A stretch of 64,000 nt of DNA from Cyathus striatus (lineage: Eukaryota > Basidiomycota > Agaricomycetes > Agaricales > Nidulariaceae). The notes under the pieces are model-generated. The model did no database searches, was not told where the DNA came from, and was given only the letters and a program-made list of their open reading frames with translations. The stretch lies in assembly GCA_025738555.1 (NCBI GenBank), contig JAOVFP010000011.1, positions 4,216,001 to 4,280,000 of the forward strand. Reading direction: 5' to 3'. The translations under genes and the position numbers were made by a program. Positions 35,952 through 48,173 of this stretch are shown piece after piece; position 1 is the stretch's first letter, and each line of letters opens with the position of its first letter.

Positions 35952-37620
35952 CTAAGTAGCCGTATGTCCCAGGCCAGCACGAGAAGCAGTTATCTGTGCA
36001 CGCTCACGGCGGTCCCTCTGCGCACGAAGCATGTCTAAAGATGTGGACATCGTGTTCAAAGGGGCAACGGCGAAAGACGAATGGGGAAAGATTTGGCTAC
36101 AACAGGAAGAATTTAGCAAAACATACACGGTTAAAATAGTTGAATAGAAGTGTGCATACCGATTCCACCAAGCCATAAGGGCTTGTACATGAAGCTTCTC
36201 TCGCACTGTAGATGTGTTCTCAAGGTAATCTACTATAAAATTGTAGAAGGCTTGGTAGTTGAACCCTTCATGCTCAACTGTCCAGGATGCGGAACTAGAC
36301 AACGAGTAATGAACCTACAGTGTATCAATGTTATCAGTTTGAAACCAATAAAAAATGATAGAGAACTGCACACCTGGGCGCAAATATACGCAATAGACCT
36401 TGGTGTTACAGATTTCATGTTGAGCAAGGAGGCAACACCCTGGCGGTTCGAGCCCTTGACCTTTCTTGACTTGGCAGGTTGGGGATTCTCAGCATCGGCA
36501 TCACCTCCCTCGTCTGCAGTGAAACATTTTGCAGACGAAGGAGAGGTGAATACGTGCATAAATGCCTATGAGCAAAGTGAGTAGCCAGTTTAACTGATAT
36601 GTTGGGCGGCACATACCATTACTAATAGGTCACTCCTGAGAAATCCAGCCTCAATATCTTCTGGGTAGTATATGTATTTGCGGTACAAAAGCCGACAGAA
36701 GAAGTTTTGGCCAAGTGAATAGCTAGGGTGTTCTCCTGACCTAACTCGGTCTCGAATCCTATTCAACACAGATTAAAGGTAAGTGATGTATACAAGACAT
36801 ACAACCGAAATGAGTACTTACTGTTCATCCTCCCAATCAATATCCACCGGGCAGATGAGGTATCCAATATGCCCGTTCTGAAGGCCAAGACTAGAGCGGT
36901 CCGAGGCATCAATAAGAGGAATGGGCTTGAGCTCTTTGTTTATGAAATTGATGACGACGACCTTGAGCTCCTTAGTGTCATGGGCCCGTGCATCGTTGGC
37001 ACTTTTCTCAAGCTATATATTAATATTGCATCAGCTCAAAGATAAATGTAAACCAATCTTAATAACTTACCATGGAAAAGAATGCATGAAGTTGCTCGCA
37101 GTTGGAGAAATCGCCAAGAGTCTTATCGAATCCTGGTATCAAGCGGCGCAGAATTTGAAAGGCCCTATGATCACGAGCATGACTAGAAGGATTATGTCAA
37201 TGTCAAACAAATCCAAATACAAGGTGAGATTTGACGTTACTCGTGTTTAATCGCTGCAACCTGTTCTTGCCTCAGACCAGCTAGAAAAGCGTCATCATCA
37301 TCATCTCCGTCGCCGTTCTCAGCAAGTTCATGAAGATCGTTATTCCTAGTAACTTCTTGTAAGTTCCCAAAAAGAGTGACTGTTTTACGGATGCCTCTCC
37401 CAAGTGTGGAGGTGGATGGTGTTCTGTCTTTGGTAAGTCATAGTTTCAATGTAGTGTGCAATGATACTTACTTGGTTCGCTTTTTAGACCTTTCCCATTC
37501 GGTCACTTGCTGAGATAAAGACGAATAGAGTCGCTTGTACTTCACAAGCTCTATGTCTGAAGGTAGCAGGCCACTGTCAGGCTCGGAGTCGTTGTCTGGG
37601 GCTTCACGAATGTGCGACAT
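35952..37620 (-). CDS. DUF6698-family protein (transposon passenger)
   Basis: Seven or more exons from ATG 37620. Blocks in order: MSHIREAPDNDSEPDSG; KYKRLYSSLSQQVTEWERS (coiled); TVTLFGNLQEVTRNN and an Asp run; AFQILRRLIPGFDKTLGDF; INFINKELKPIPLIDASDR; GYLICPVDIDWEDEQ; YSLGQNFFCRLLYRKYIYYP; AFIHVFTSPSSAKCF; LLNMKSVTPRSIAYICAQV; NYQAFYNFIVDYLEN; and a basic tail with AQRDRRERAQIT, stop TAG 35952-35954. The sequence CP..(L/I)DW, the FTSPSS motif, the V/KSVTP.SIAY motif and the FYN.(I/V).D block are the hallmarks of the basidiomycete family DUF6698. Its function is unknown. It is divergently arranged with the transposase inside the same CACTA-like ends. No frame break seen. Confidence 0.75.
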
Positions 37621-37682
37621 GGTATGTGCAGGAATAAGGGCGGTGGAGTGGAGGGAAGGAAAGCAAGATTCAGAGATTTGGG

Positions 37683-37770
37683 TTTTTAAAGGTACGGTTG
37701 CTCATCGGATCGGCTAATAGTTTTCTAACGTTAGGGGTAGGAACTACCAATTGGCCATGACCATGGCTCC
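37683..37770. repeat. Direct repeat, unit 1, in the shared promoter region
   Basis: Contains AACGTTAGGGGTAGGAACTA and CCAATTGGCCATGAC; a second copy is about 215 bp to the right. It lies just upstream of the DUF6698 start. Confidence 0.7.
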
Positions 37771-37899
37771 ACGCTACTATTGTACTGCCGGTTTACGCAT
37801 GTATTCAGACGATGCGATACTTTTCTTTAGGCCGCTGTTCTGCTCATGGTTGGGTATGGTTACTGATGCAAGGTCTGTAGCGGTGGAGAGTGTAGGAGG

Positions 37900-37985
37900 A
37901 ATTTGATAGGTATGGTCGCTCATCAAACTAGCTGATAGTTTGATAACATTAGGGGTAGGAACTACCAATTGGCCATGACTACGGC
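37900..37985. repeat. Direct repeat, unit 2, in the shared promoter region
   Basis: Second copy of 37683-37770 (AACATTAGGGGTAGGAACTA and CCAATTGGCCATGAC), including the flanking GGT...GGTTGCTCATC / GGTCGCTCATC part. Confidence 0.7.
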
Positions 37986-38127
37986 TATGACCAAGGCCGC
38001 GCTTTTTGCTCGCGGCGCCGATCTTAACTCTCTGTACAACTATGACCCGACGAAATACGTCGCCATAATCATGGTTATTCTATTCTCCATCTCAACTGGT
38101 ATGTTTAGTATGTCATAGACTGAAGTT

Positions 38128-38328
38128 CTAGCTAGGTTCCTGCTCAGGTGGAAGTACAACATGGCATGCGGTTAGAAGGTAGGTGTTATTGCCTGTGGAT
38201 AGGTAGATACCTCCGGTGCCCTCAGTTCCCGGAGTTTGGATGTAAGCGATGGGAAGACCGAGTGCAGCGGTAAGAGGACTGCAAAATGAGGAGATTAGGT
38301 CTGCACTTGGGACATGATCGAGGAGCAT
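38128..38328 (-). pseudogene. Fragment of a trypsin-like peptidase-domain gene
   Basis: 66 codons on the minus strand read GLPIAYIQTPGTEGTGGIYL and NNTYLLTACHVVLPPEQEPS before a stop. The LLTA(C/R)HVV block is the histidine region of an uncharacterised, multi-copy trypsin-like peptidase family common in mushrooms; the rest of that protein, including the serine loop, is not found here. Captured or residual sequence between the two transposon genes. Identification is by pattern only. Confidence 0.5.
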
Positions 38329-38557
38329 ACAGTTGTACTGCCTGAAGCATGATTCACGAACGGCATTGGGGGTGATCTGTATCTGCGTGTATGTTCACAA
38401 AGTGAAAATCCTGCCATCAACTACCAATCTGGCATATGCCGGAGCATAGCCAAGTTATTGAACAGGGGTACTGGTGCTAGCTTTTACGCCTCTCACTGTA
38501 CTTTCCATATCCATGCGCACACTCTTTTGTATCGTTGCTGTTGCATATACAATACTA

Positions 38558-41500
38558 ATGGTATTTCAATGTTCATCACATTGCCCAGGACGATTTGAGA
38601 CAAGCAAATCACTCAAGCTTCATCAGAAATCATGTGATGGGTTTCGAAAAGCGTCCGATCATGCACATATTCTACGCCAATCTGTAGCTGCATCGAAGAA
38701 GAAGAAACAGCTTGAGATAAAGAATCGAAAAGCACAGGTGTCTCAAGAACAGGTTAGTACACTCAATATGTTTTATATACTGTTTATTTAGTTATTTGAT
38801 TTCTAGTTCAGAGTGATGGTAGATTCAGAAGCTGAAATATCTGGCGCGATGACTATTGATTTAGAAGCTCCAGAATCAATTCCGCTACCATTGCCAGAGA
38901 TTTCTTATTCACCATTGACATCACCTCCTGGCTTAGTCCCTCGTCCACGATCTCCCCCAATCCGCATCACTCGTATAGGCAGGGGTACACATATGCCTCA
39001 GAGATACCGAGACATTCTTCCTGAGCCACCTCAGTCTATTCTAGTACAAGAACCAAATCCGAGTGTCATTCAGCGAGTCATATTAATTGTTCGTGATCGC
39101 ATACGAACACTCAAGAATACGTTTGGCATATGGCGTGAATACCTTCACCGACCATCCCATGATCCAGATGCATTTGTTACATCTAATGACTTGCTTTCTT
39201 CATCTCGCATCAATCAACCAGTCAATATATCACCTGCTATTCCAAACGAACATTCGGTACACAAAAATACAAGTATTTCATTACTTATGGACTGGAAAAA
39301 CAGTGGAGGAACCACGAAGTCAGATGGTGAAATGGACCGTCTAGTGGAAGATGTACTTTTACACCCAGATTTCGATGTATCACACCTTCCTGGTTTCTCA
39401 GCTCGTCGCGAAAATCAAAGAATTGATAATGCGGATAAGAAGTCACCATTGCTCGATTCTTTTACAGAAGTTAGTGTGCCTATTGAAGTTCCCTCTGGTG
39501 ATAAAGATGTGCCGGCACGCACTTTTATGATTCCTGGACTTCACTACCGAAGCCTTGTTGGTGTTATCAGGGCAGCCTTTACTGATCCACTGGCCTCAAA
39601 ATTCCACTTTTCGCCTTACAAGCTTTTCCAAACTTCACAAACTGCTGAAAACGACCAGAGATTATATTCTGAGCTCTATGACTCTGATGCATTTATTGAA
39701 GAGCATGACAGAGTACAGCGTGCTCCAGTTCCACCCAGCGAACCTGATTGTAAATGTGAAAAGGTGGTTGCTGCACTTATGTTCTGGTCGGATGCCACCC
39801 ACTTGACAAACTTTGGAAATGCGAAATTATGGCCAATTTATATGCTCTTTGGAAACCTTTCCAAATATACTCGCTCGCAGCCAAGCTCAGGAGCATGTCA
39901 CCATGTTGCTTATATTCCATCCATATCCGATTCCTTACAAGACTTGTTAGCAACATTTCATGCGAAGTGGAGTAAACAGAAGAAGGATATCCTCACTCAT
40001 TGCCGCCATGAGCTTATGCATGCTGTTTGGCGCATATTACTCGATGACGAGTTCATACATGCTTGTAAATATGGCATAGTTATTATGTGCTTCGATGGAA
40101 TTGAGCGACGTGTTTATCCTCGCATTTTTACATACTCAGCTGATTATCCAGAGAAGTGATTTCTTTATTTTTTATCGTCTTAATAACATTTCTAATGATA
40201 TCCTTCAATAGAGTTCTTCTTGCTACCATCCGTGACAAAGGGCTTTGTCCTTGCCCTTGTTGTTTGGTTTCCAAAGTTAAGCTGGACTTAATGGGACTGG
40301 TATATGATATTAAGTTCCGTCTGTGTCACGGTCGAAAGGTTTTAATGGATATTGTCCTACGAAGCCGTGAATTTATTTACAAGCTGGCCCGTCCAATTGG
40401 CGGAGCAGCTGTAAATGCCTTGTTAAAACCAACATCATCGGTTCCTACAGTGGTATGTATAGCTTACACTTTTTGTCATTAAGATGGTTGCTTATTTGTA
40501 TTAGAATGCTTTTGTGGATCGACTAGGCGATAATTTTGACGTATCAAAAATGCTTGTAGTTGACTTCCTGCATGAGTTCAAGCTGGGCGTTTGGAAGGGG
40601 CTTTTTACACACCTTATTCGTCTACTTTATGCTGCTGCGCCTGATGGTCGTTTGGTGGCTATCCTTGACAAACGGTAATTGTCATATTTAAATCATACTC
40701 AGTTCTAACTTTGTTCTAACATACCTTATTAGCTTTCGTGAAACTCCTACTTTCGGAAAAGATACCATTCGACATTTCGCTAATAATGCCTCAGAAATGA
40801 AAAAGCTTGCACGAGACTTCGAAGATTTGCTTCAGGTACATAAGTTAAATCTTAAACCAATTATCAATGCTTATACTTGACATAATAGTGTGCCATACCT
40901 GCTTTTGAAGGTCTTCTAGATGAGCCGCATAATAGCCATCTAATGAAGCTTCTATATCGCACTGCAGAATGGCACTCATTTGCGAAGCTTCGTCTTCATA
41001 CAGATTTTACACTTGGTCACTTGGAGCTATGTACGAAGGAATTTGGGCAACTGATGCGCAAATTTAGAGATTTTACATGTGCCGAGTTCACTACATTTGA
41101 GCTTCCTAAGGAAGCTGATGCTCGGAGTCGTCGAAAACAAGCTTCAAATCAACGTGCAGGAAATGGTACTGAATCCCTGCCTGCTTCATCTTCCAGGAAG
41201 CCGAGAACTTTAAACTTGTCAACGTACAAATGGCACGCACTAGGTGACTACGTGCATACCATTCGTACCTTTGGGTGTACAGACTCCTATTCTACACAAC
41301 TTGTGAGTGCGATGAACTTCCAGCAGATTACTTACAAATAATTTGTTACAGGGAGAACAAGCACATAGGGCAGTTAAGCGTCATTACGCTTCAACTAACA
41401 AGCGGAATGCGCCAGGACAAATTGCAAAGCACTATCGTCGAAAAGAAAAGGCTGAACACCAACGAACCATTCTCAATAATGTTACACGAGATGCTGATGA

Positions 41501-42644
41501 ACCTACTGCAAATGATTACGACATTCATTACCAGATCTCAAGCTCTCAGAATCATCTGGTTGATTTATTCAAATTTGTTAGACAGCATGCCGGAGATCCT
41601 GCTACTAAGGTATGAGATTCTGTCATATTGAACGTCAATATTCATTTGACTGAACCCTAACAACCAGAACTTCATCCCAAAACTTCAGGAACACATACTC
41701 GGGAGGCTACTGAACCATTCATTTGATGGTGATACATACGGTGAATTTACTAGCGAAGATAGAAACTTGGTCCGTTTCATCGGAAACAAGATATACTCAG
41801 TTCAAACATGCCGGATAAATTATACCACTTACGATGTCCGACGCGGTCAAGATGTTGTTAACCCACGTAATCATGCAGATATCATGGTTTGCCCTCCTGA
41901 AGATGGTGCACCTCAGGCATACTGGTATGCGAGGGTTCTTGGTATATTTCATGCTAAGATTTCTTGTAACCACCCCGATGCACAAACATATTCAACGAAC
42001 AGTATGCAATTTCTCTGGGTACGTTGGTTTGGTGATGAACATTGCTATTCATTTGGGTTCAGTCACGGTAAACTGCCAAAAATAGGATTTGTTCCATCGG
42101 ATGACCCTTACGCATTCGGGTTCATTGACCCCGCTCTCGTAGTGCGGGGATGCCATTTGATGCCAGCCTTTGCAAATGGGCGTACGAAAGACCTTCTACC
42201 CGAAGATTTGTCGCTGGGTCGAGACAGAGATCAAGAAGGTGATTGGGAAAATTTTTACGTTGGAATGTAAGTCAGATATCTCAATTTTCAACAGTTGTAA
42301 ATTGTTCACTTACATTTGGCATTTGTAATAGATTTGCAGATAGGGATATGATGATACGACATTTCGGTGGGGGCGTTGGACACCTCTCGAACACTATTCC
42401 TGTCCTAGCACATGATGAAAACGAGTCCGACGAGCTTCAGGAGACAGATACAGATCCCATTGTAGACTTTGACAGGGATGAAGTTGGCGATGCTACACAG
42501 CCGGTTGAAGGGCTACTTGATGAAGAGTCTGACAATGGCAGTAGCAGTGGGTCAGAAGATATGTCGGATGAATGCGCCAGTAACGAAGGTGGCTCTGAGG
42601 ACGAGGAAGAAGCTGGTTCTGATCCAGGATATGCAAGCCTTTGA
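38558..42644 (+). CDS. Plavaka-type (CACTA superfamily) transposase, apparently intact
   Basis: About ten exons, all in frame when standard introns are removed. N-terminal zinc finger: C-x3-C...H-x4-C in CSSHCPGRFETSKSLKLHQK. A Pro-rich linker follows. The catalytic-type core has FWSDATHLTNFGNAKLWPIY, GACHHVAYIP, LTHCRHELMHAVWRILLDDE, CFDGIERRVYPRIFTYSADY, CPCPCCLVSK, MLVVDFLHEFKLGVWKGLF, GEQAHRAVKRHYASTNK, then FADRDMMIRHFGGGVGHL and a very acidic tail, stop TGA 42642-42644. The SDATHL, DFLHEF(E/K)LGVWK and GEQ.HR..K motifs are those of the large mushroom family classed with Plavaka transposases, with an RNase-H fold core. The start was chosen at 38558 because it directly precedes the zinc finger; an upstream in-frame ATG at 38474 would add a hydrophobic stretch. 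No stop or frameshift seen, so the element could be autonomous. Confidence 0.85.
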
Positions 42645-43074
42645 AGTGACTAATACTAGTTTAGTAGCAGTAGTCTTTATTAATGGTCGTCACATGGTCA
42701 TCAATTTTGGTTTCATTTGCTTATGAATAACTTGCAGGGCCTGTATGCAGCTCTTGAGATTCTTATAAGGCGTGTAGAAGATAGTATATTGATTATAAGT
42801 CACTGCTAATGTACATTTACTGTTCGTAATGAATGACTAATATCGCACCGTGTTGATAACTACTTACAATTAATCCATCACATCACCTTCAAAGTACAAG
42901 GAAGTATAAGTAATCTTTGAGCATTGCCAACAGATTACGCGACAGGTGCAATGTCGTCTACAACGTATGATACCACTATAATATTGATGTCAAATCATAT
43001 TCCATTATCATCGCTTATAATCCAAAATCATATTAGCCACGGATCGTGAGAAACATAAGGACATACAATTTCTT

Positions 43075-43087
43075 CACCGGTTTAGTG
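43075..43087 (-). repeat. Right terminal inverted repeat of the Plavaka-like element
   Basis: CACCGGTTTAGTG on the plus strand; its reverse complement starts CACTAAACCGG, matching the left end. Confidence 0.6.
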
Positions 43088-44736
43088 ATGATCGTAGGTA
43101 CTAAGCTAGTAAAGTTGTAAGCCACTTTATGACATTTAACTACCATCCGAAGCAGCAGAATCCAAACAGTCACAAAGTATATGACACTTAATTTCGGTTC
43201 AAGTTTCGAGTTGCCATCTTGTGGCGGTTCAAAAGCAATTCAAAAGTCTTCTGACCAATTCTCTAAATTTTGGGGTTGCATCGACGTACTGCCTCCACTT
43301 GGCACTAAACCAAAAGACATAAAAGGCACTATAACTTTCCAATCTTCCCGTACTTCAACATTCTTGAATGCCGCATTCAGTTCCCAAGTTTCACCCAGTT
43401 GTGAAAAGATAGGTAGGTGCAAGGTAGGTGCTTTGGTATTCATGATTGTAACTTGATGTGTAGTAAGATTTTATTCTGTATGAACAACCACAGTGGCTTG
43501 CGAAGTCCAAGGTAAGTGAAAACATACTGTCGACGTACCCCACATTACTTATTTCCCTGGCCTCTATAATGTCTCGTACATTACATCACCTACTATACCT
43601 TATTTACAAGCACTTAGACGCTACCTTGTCGCGACATATGGTACCCCATCACCGACATTAAATACAGGATTTCAAAAAAAAAAAAGGTAAGTGAAAGAAA
43701 CTTCTCAGTATGCAAAAGCCAGAAGGTAAAACAACCGGAGTGTTTTGTAATATAATATTGTACTTTTAGCTTATACAGTATCATATATGTATGTATGTAT
43801 AGAACATTCAAATAAAATTAATTATTCTTTTTCACCTTTCAAACTTAAACACAATTACAGCTGTTTTCAAAACGCTAGACACCTCCCCGAAAAAGTTGTG
43901 GTACACTCACGTGAGATTATGACGATATCTCATGCAAATTAGGAAAGTGTACCGCAGGTTCTAAGTTAGCGCTTGGTTGGCGCTAGGCGTACGTATTAAT
44001 TGCCAATGACTTCCCAAACAATGAGAGCAGCGTTGAGCATGTATCGCAAGCCATTGCGTTCGATGACGAAGGTAGTAATATGAATCTAATTGACCTTTGG
44101 AGTGAAATGCGATGTTTATTGAGAATAAGGCCATCCAGGTAGTAACTTAATAATAGCTTATACACAGCTATGCCGCAACAGAACAGAATCACGAATGGTT
44201 GGAGCTGAGCGCTAAATGATACCCAGCTTGGGTATCTGACGTCATTAAGTGGGCCCAGGCGAAGTTGTGTTATTTCCTGGGGATGTCTACATAGCGTTTT
44301 GAAAACAGCTGTAAAGAATAAAAGCGGTAAGCCCCCCAAATGGCTGATGGCCTTATATGGCCCGATATGCTAATCTCGATATTTCCGACAGAGCAAGAAA
44401 TGCAGAGGGATATCCGTATATCTATCATTATAAGCTGGGTGAAAGACTGTCGTACTGCGGGGAGTAAAATGCGGAAGTGGCCGATCTGCGCCATCAGGCG
44501 CTGTCGCGCATTGGTAGCAGTGAGGATGGACGAGTAGAGCAGTAAGGATGCGAGGTCATGCTTACACTGAGAGCGCATTTGGATATACTTCGAGAATTAG
44601 GCGAGTGCTCGTTCAAACTTAGACCTAGTCAAGGCTTTATTGTAAATCATAACATGGCTATCGAGAGATTCCAGTGCTCTGAAGAAATTCGATACTACAT
44701 ACATACAAATCCAAGTCGTACATCTTCACAAACCAT
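43088..44736. other. Intergenic stretch with unrecognised minus-strand frames
   Basis: 1.65 kb. A minus-strand frame at 43240-43443 (LPIFSQLGETWELNAAFKNV) looks protein-like but ends at a TAG, beyond which the same frame continues with IAFEPPQDGNSKLEPK. Frames at 43983-44578 (minus) include hydrophobic stretches without a family match. These may be decayed genes. Confidence 0.35.
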
Positions 44737-46684
44737 TCACTGTATCTTAAATCCTCCAGCCAAATTCATAACACCCCTCGGATCATACTTCTTCTTCGTA
44801 TTCCGAAGCATCGGATAATTGTCCCGATAAACATGCTCAGAAGTAATCATATCCGCATCTGACGTATTGCAATAAAATGGAACGTCGGGGATAACAACTC
44901 CTTCACGGTGAATCGTATCAATCACGCCGTTAATCGCCTTTTGCACTTGCCCAGTCCAAAGGTCGTCGTCAGACTCGTCGTTCCAGATTACCGTTATGAG
45001 CTGTGGTCCGTAGACGGTCCCCCTGGGGTGTGGCCACGCCGAGGGAGTACTGTGATCGAATATTGTTGGTAGGAAAGGCCATATTTCGCCTGTTACTGCC
45101 ACTCCGTTGTAGAATTTGAGGTAGTTAGATAAGCCCTGGGGAAACGAGTTGGAGTAAAGACGACGTTAAGGAGTCTTAAGGAATGCAAGTACCTTGCTTT
45201 GAGTTTCAATCTTATCAATCACCACACGAGTGTACCGCCCCAACATAGCAGTCGACCATCGCCCTCTGCGAGTAGCAGCCATCAAATACAGAACCAAGAG
45301 CCAAAGAATTCGTTTATACATACCGTCCATTCTCACCAACACCCGCCATCTGCGGTGGAGCTTGCGGAGCTCGCTCTTTGCCATTCCCATCCTTCGTCTG
45401 AATGTACCGATCGATCGTCCCGGGGTGGCTCACCAGCGCAAACCGCTGCTCGAACTCGAGATACGACATTGCCGAATTATCTTCGTCCGAATGTCCGGGA
45501 TCTCTCTCAGAGGGGTTCGAGTCGGCTGACATTCCCGTCCAGTTGAGATGAGGTATATTGAAGAATGGGGCGAATGGGTTTGGGTTTGGTAAGGGGTCGT
45601 CGTCGTATAGGTATTGAATAGTAATTTTGGTCTAAGGGATGAATAGTTGTTAAGTCTTTATACATATAGTTGGAAAGTAATTACCTGAGTAACACCAATT
45701 CCATTGTTTGAGTACCTGAATGCACCCACAACAGCAGCCTTTGGGTCCAAGCATGTTTCAATAAAAGTCATAATAGCGCTCTTAACTAAATCCGATTGCT
45801 TCTCGTCGTAAACGAGGAAGCCAGCGTGGATTTTAGGTGGCTGGTAGTGCGTTTTCAACGTAAACTCTGTTGCGATTCCGAAATTGTTTCCTCCTCCCTA
45901 GTATAAGTCAAGTTAAAATCAGTGATATTACACAAACCAATCACCGTACCTTGACAGCAACAAACAAATCCGTATTCTCCCTTTCGCTCGCAACAGTAAC
46001 CGTACCATCTGGCAAAACAATCTGCACAGCAACAATATTGTCAATGCCCAGCCCGTACTGGTTTGTCTTGAGTGAATATCCGCCACCCAAATAAAACCCG
46101 GCCATGCCAACGCCCTGGGTCGTGGATCCCCCTACGATATTACGGTCGGGAGGAAGTGCGCGGTAGACTTCGTCGAAGAGACACCCGGCACCGACTTTGA
46201 GGTGTTGTGTTGCAGGTATGTATTCAATGTTGTTTAGACGCGTGAGGGAGATTTGGATGCCGGTTGTTGAGCTGAATCCTGGATTGCTGGAGTGCCCGCC
46301 ACCTTTGATCTACGAACAATTAATTATATAGCATGCAGCGTCAGTGAAGAGGGGACGTACGGCGAAAGGAGTCCTATCACGGGCGATGACGGCCATCTAT
46401 TTAGACAAATTTGAAGGTTGAAAACTTAAAAAAAGAAAGTAGAAAGAAAATATACGATTTGCGAGAGGTCTGAAACCGTTCCGGGCTGCACTGCGAATTC
46501 TGCGACATCGCAGCTGCTTTGGAGGTAGTGACTGATACTGTTTTTGTATCCTTCTCCGCCTAATTTAAATTAGCAACCATCGAGGTATATAGATGGATAA
46601 TGTCTCACCATAACGGAAGAGCTGCGACACATTGTTAGAACGGGCACAGATGCTTTGAATTTCTTGAAGAACACTAGCTTGCAT
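44737..46684 (-). CDS. FAD-linked oxidase, berberine-bridge-enzyme / 6-hydroxynicotine-oxidase type
   Basis: Multi-exon gene from ATG 46684. N-terminus MQASVLQEIQSICARSNNVS, without a clear signal peptide. The FAD_binding_4 (PP-loop) domain carries AVKGGGHSSNPGFSS, where the His is the usual covalent FAD attachment site, VGAGCLFDEVYRALPPDRN, GGSTTQGVGMAGFYLGGGYS and VKGGGNNFGIATEFTLKTHY. The C-terminal BBE domain ends with YRDNYPMLRNTKKKYDPRG and VMNLAGGFKIQ, stop TGA 44737-44739. Enzymes of this family use O2 to oxidise alkaloids, sugars or other secondary metabolites. The classic bicovalent Cys is not evident, so probably single covalent His linkage. Substrate unknown. It lies about 11 kb from P450 copy C, with a transposon between, so a common pathway is only a possibility. 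Confidence 0.87.
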
Positions 46685-48173
46685 CGTGTGTGAAGAGGTG
46701 AGCGTAGGATTTGTATGAGTTGCTGGTAGAGATCTCAGGGATTTTATACTTCGTCAAGAAGCTTGAAGTCTAGAGTCCACTGTAGCCCATCTGCTGGATA
46801 TGTTGCGGAAAACAAATGTTTCCGTACATTCATCCTGTCTGTAGTACTATCAATAATCCGAAGTTTGATAATCTAGAATGAAGATCATCATATGACTGCA
46901 CGTATTCAGACACACGTTCTACAAGCTTTCACGTAGAATTTGGTGAAACGCGATGCCGTGTTGGAGAACGCGGAATGTAGCTATGTCCGATAAGGTGAGT
47001 GACATTCAGCGGTCAGGGGTTGATGCTTATTGTATACAAAGAATAGTTCAAGTACATATGTATGCATATCGCTGTATCGTTATTGTGACGGAATCAGCTG
47101 GTTCATGATTGCGCTCAGTTGAACAGTGGTACCAGCGTCACTAGTATTAGCACCGGTGCACGGAACCTGTAATGAATAATCTGCTTTGAGGTGTCTCTTA
47201 AATATTACTATAGCTGATAGGTCAAATAAAAGTCTGTTGTAATTTTGTAACGACGTACCAGAAACGAGTACAACGTAATGATTTATCATTTCCAGCTTTT
47301 GAGTAATCAGATTAATCAGGCTTTGAATTGATCTTGCAGTGTTATCGAGTGCTTTTGATGATCTCCGATATAACATTGATTCGATCGAAAAATATGCTAT
47401 GACCATATTTAGCATTGATTAGCAACAAGCAAAGGGGTGTGACGAAAGTCAAAACAGTTTGAAGTAACATTACGTGCTTGTATCATTGAAATAAAACGTA
47501 GTTGTTATAAGGTTCAATACATTTCTTGAATTCAGAACTTGCGTCATGTCTCTATCATCCAGCACATGATGGATTCGAGAGCCAAAACTCTGTGATACTA
47601 GCACGAGACGTTCATCACCAGTGTAATGAATGTTTGAATAGACACGCATCGCTTCGAGCTATAGATATCATTGAAGGCTCTCAGCTATGAGAGATACGAT
47701 GGTTGATCTGTATCCCGGAGAAACCTCAATATGTCGAGTTGGCAGTTATCCATAGAGTTAAATTCCCGCGCCTTCAAGGCAGAAGGCGGCTTTAGATGGA
47801 GTGACCACCATCGTGGGCGGCGCCCTCGCTCGGAAAGCGTCTCGTGTGAAGATCCAGTTCCCAGGCGAAAAGTCGTAGTTCGATAGTGACAGGTAGTTGC
47901 AAGGTATAAGCGTACTGTATGAAGTACCAAACCCTCGTTTCCTCGCAGACGTTATAAACGACAGAACCAGCAGCGGTTGACGGAGGTCAAGCAAATGGAG
48001 GTTCCGGTAAGAAATGGGTTGAACAGAGCGTGGTAATATCCCCTCGACGGATCAACGGAACCTCCAAGCAAGCCGGAGCGGACACGTGCGCTTCCACGTC
48101 AGTGTGAACTTTTGAAATGCATCCATAAATACCGATTCGCGATGGGCTCGACTCTCACTGTCTCTCAGCAACG
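46685..48173. other. Intergenic stretch
   Basis: 1.5 kb between the divergent FAD oxidase and PDI genes. Apart from a doubtful 111-codon frame (47080-47415, minus) nothing is supported. Both promoters should lie here. Confidence 0.45.
47080..47415 (-). CDS. Doubtful small ORF, unknown
   Basis: An ATG at 47415 opens 111 codons with a helical, mildly basic first half (SIQSLINLITQKLEMIN) and a C-terminal part ending SAIMNQLIPSQ. No domain recognised, and no clear splice sites are needed. It may be a remnant exon. Kept only because it is the longest uninterrupted ATG frame in this gap. Confidence 0.22.
   Translation of the reverse strand: MLNMVIAYFSIESMLYRRSSKALDNTARSIQSLINLITQKLEMINHYVVLVSGTSLQNYNRLLFDLSAIVIFKRHLKADYSLQVPCTGANTSDAGTTVQLSAIMNQLIPSQ

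Larger units (their letters stand above)
35407..43087. mobile_element. Plavaka/CACTA-type DNA transposon with DUF6698 passenger, ~7.7 kb
   Basis: The left end reads CACTAAATCCGGGCG and the right end, on the other strand, CACTAAACCGGTG. Both begin CACTAAA followed by CCGG, as expected for CACTA-superfamily ends. AT precedes the left end and follows the right end, so a 2-bp duplication is possible; no 3-bp duplication is seen. Between the ends lie two divergent genes, DUF6698 (minus) and a transposase (plus), with their stops 545 and 443 bp from the ends. The subterminal left region has degenerate direct repeats. The boundaries are my inference from one short inverted match; the gene content is firm. 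Confidence 0.62.

Noticed and set aside
31850..46684. Secondary-metabolite gene cluster made of P450 and FAD oxidase
   Set aside because: No backbone synthase, transporter or regulator between them, and a transposon separates the genes; co-function is not supported.
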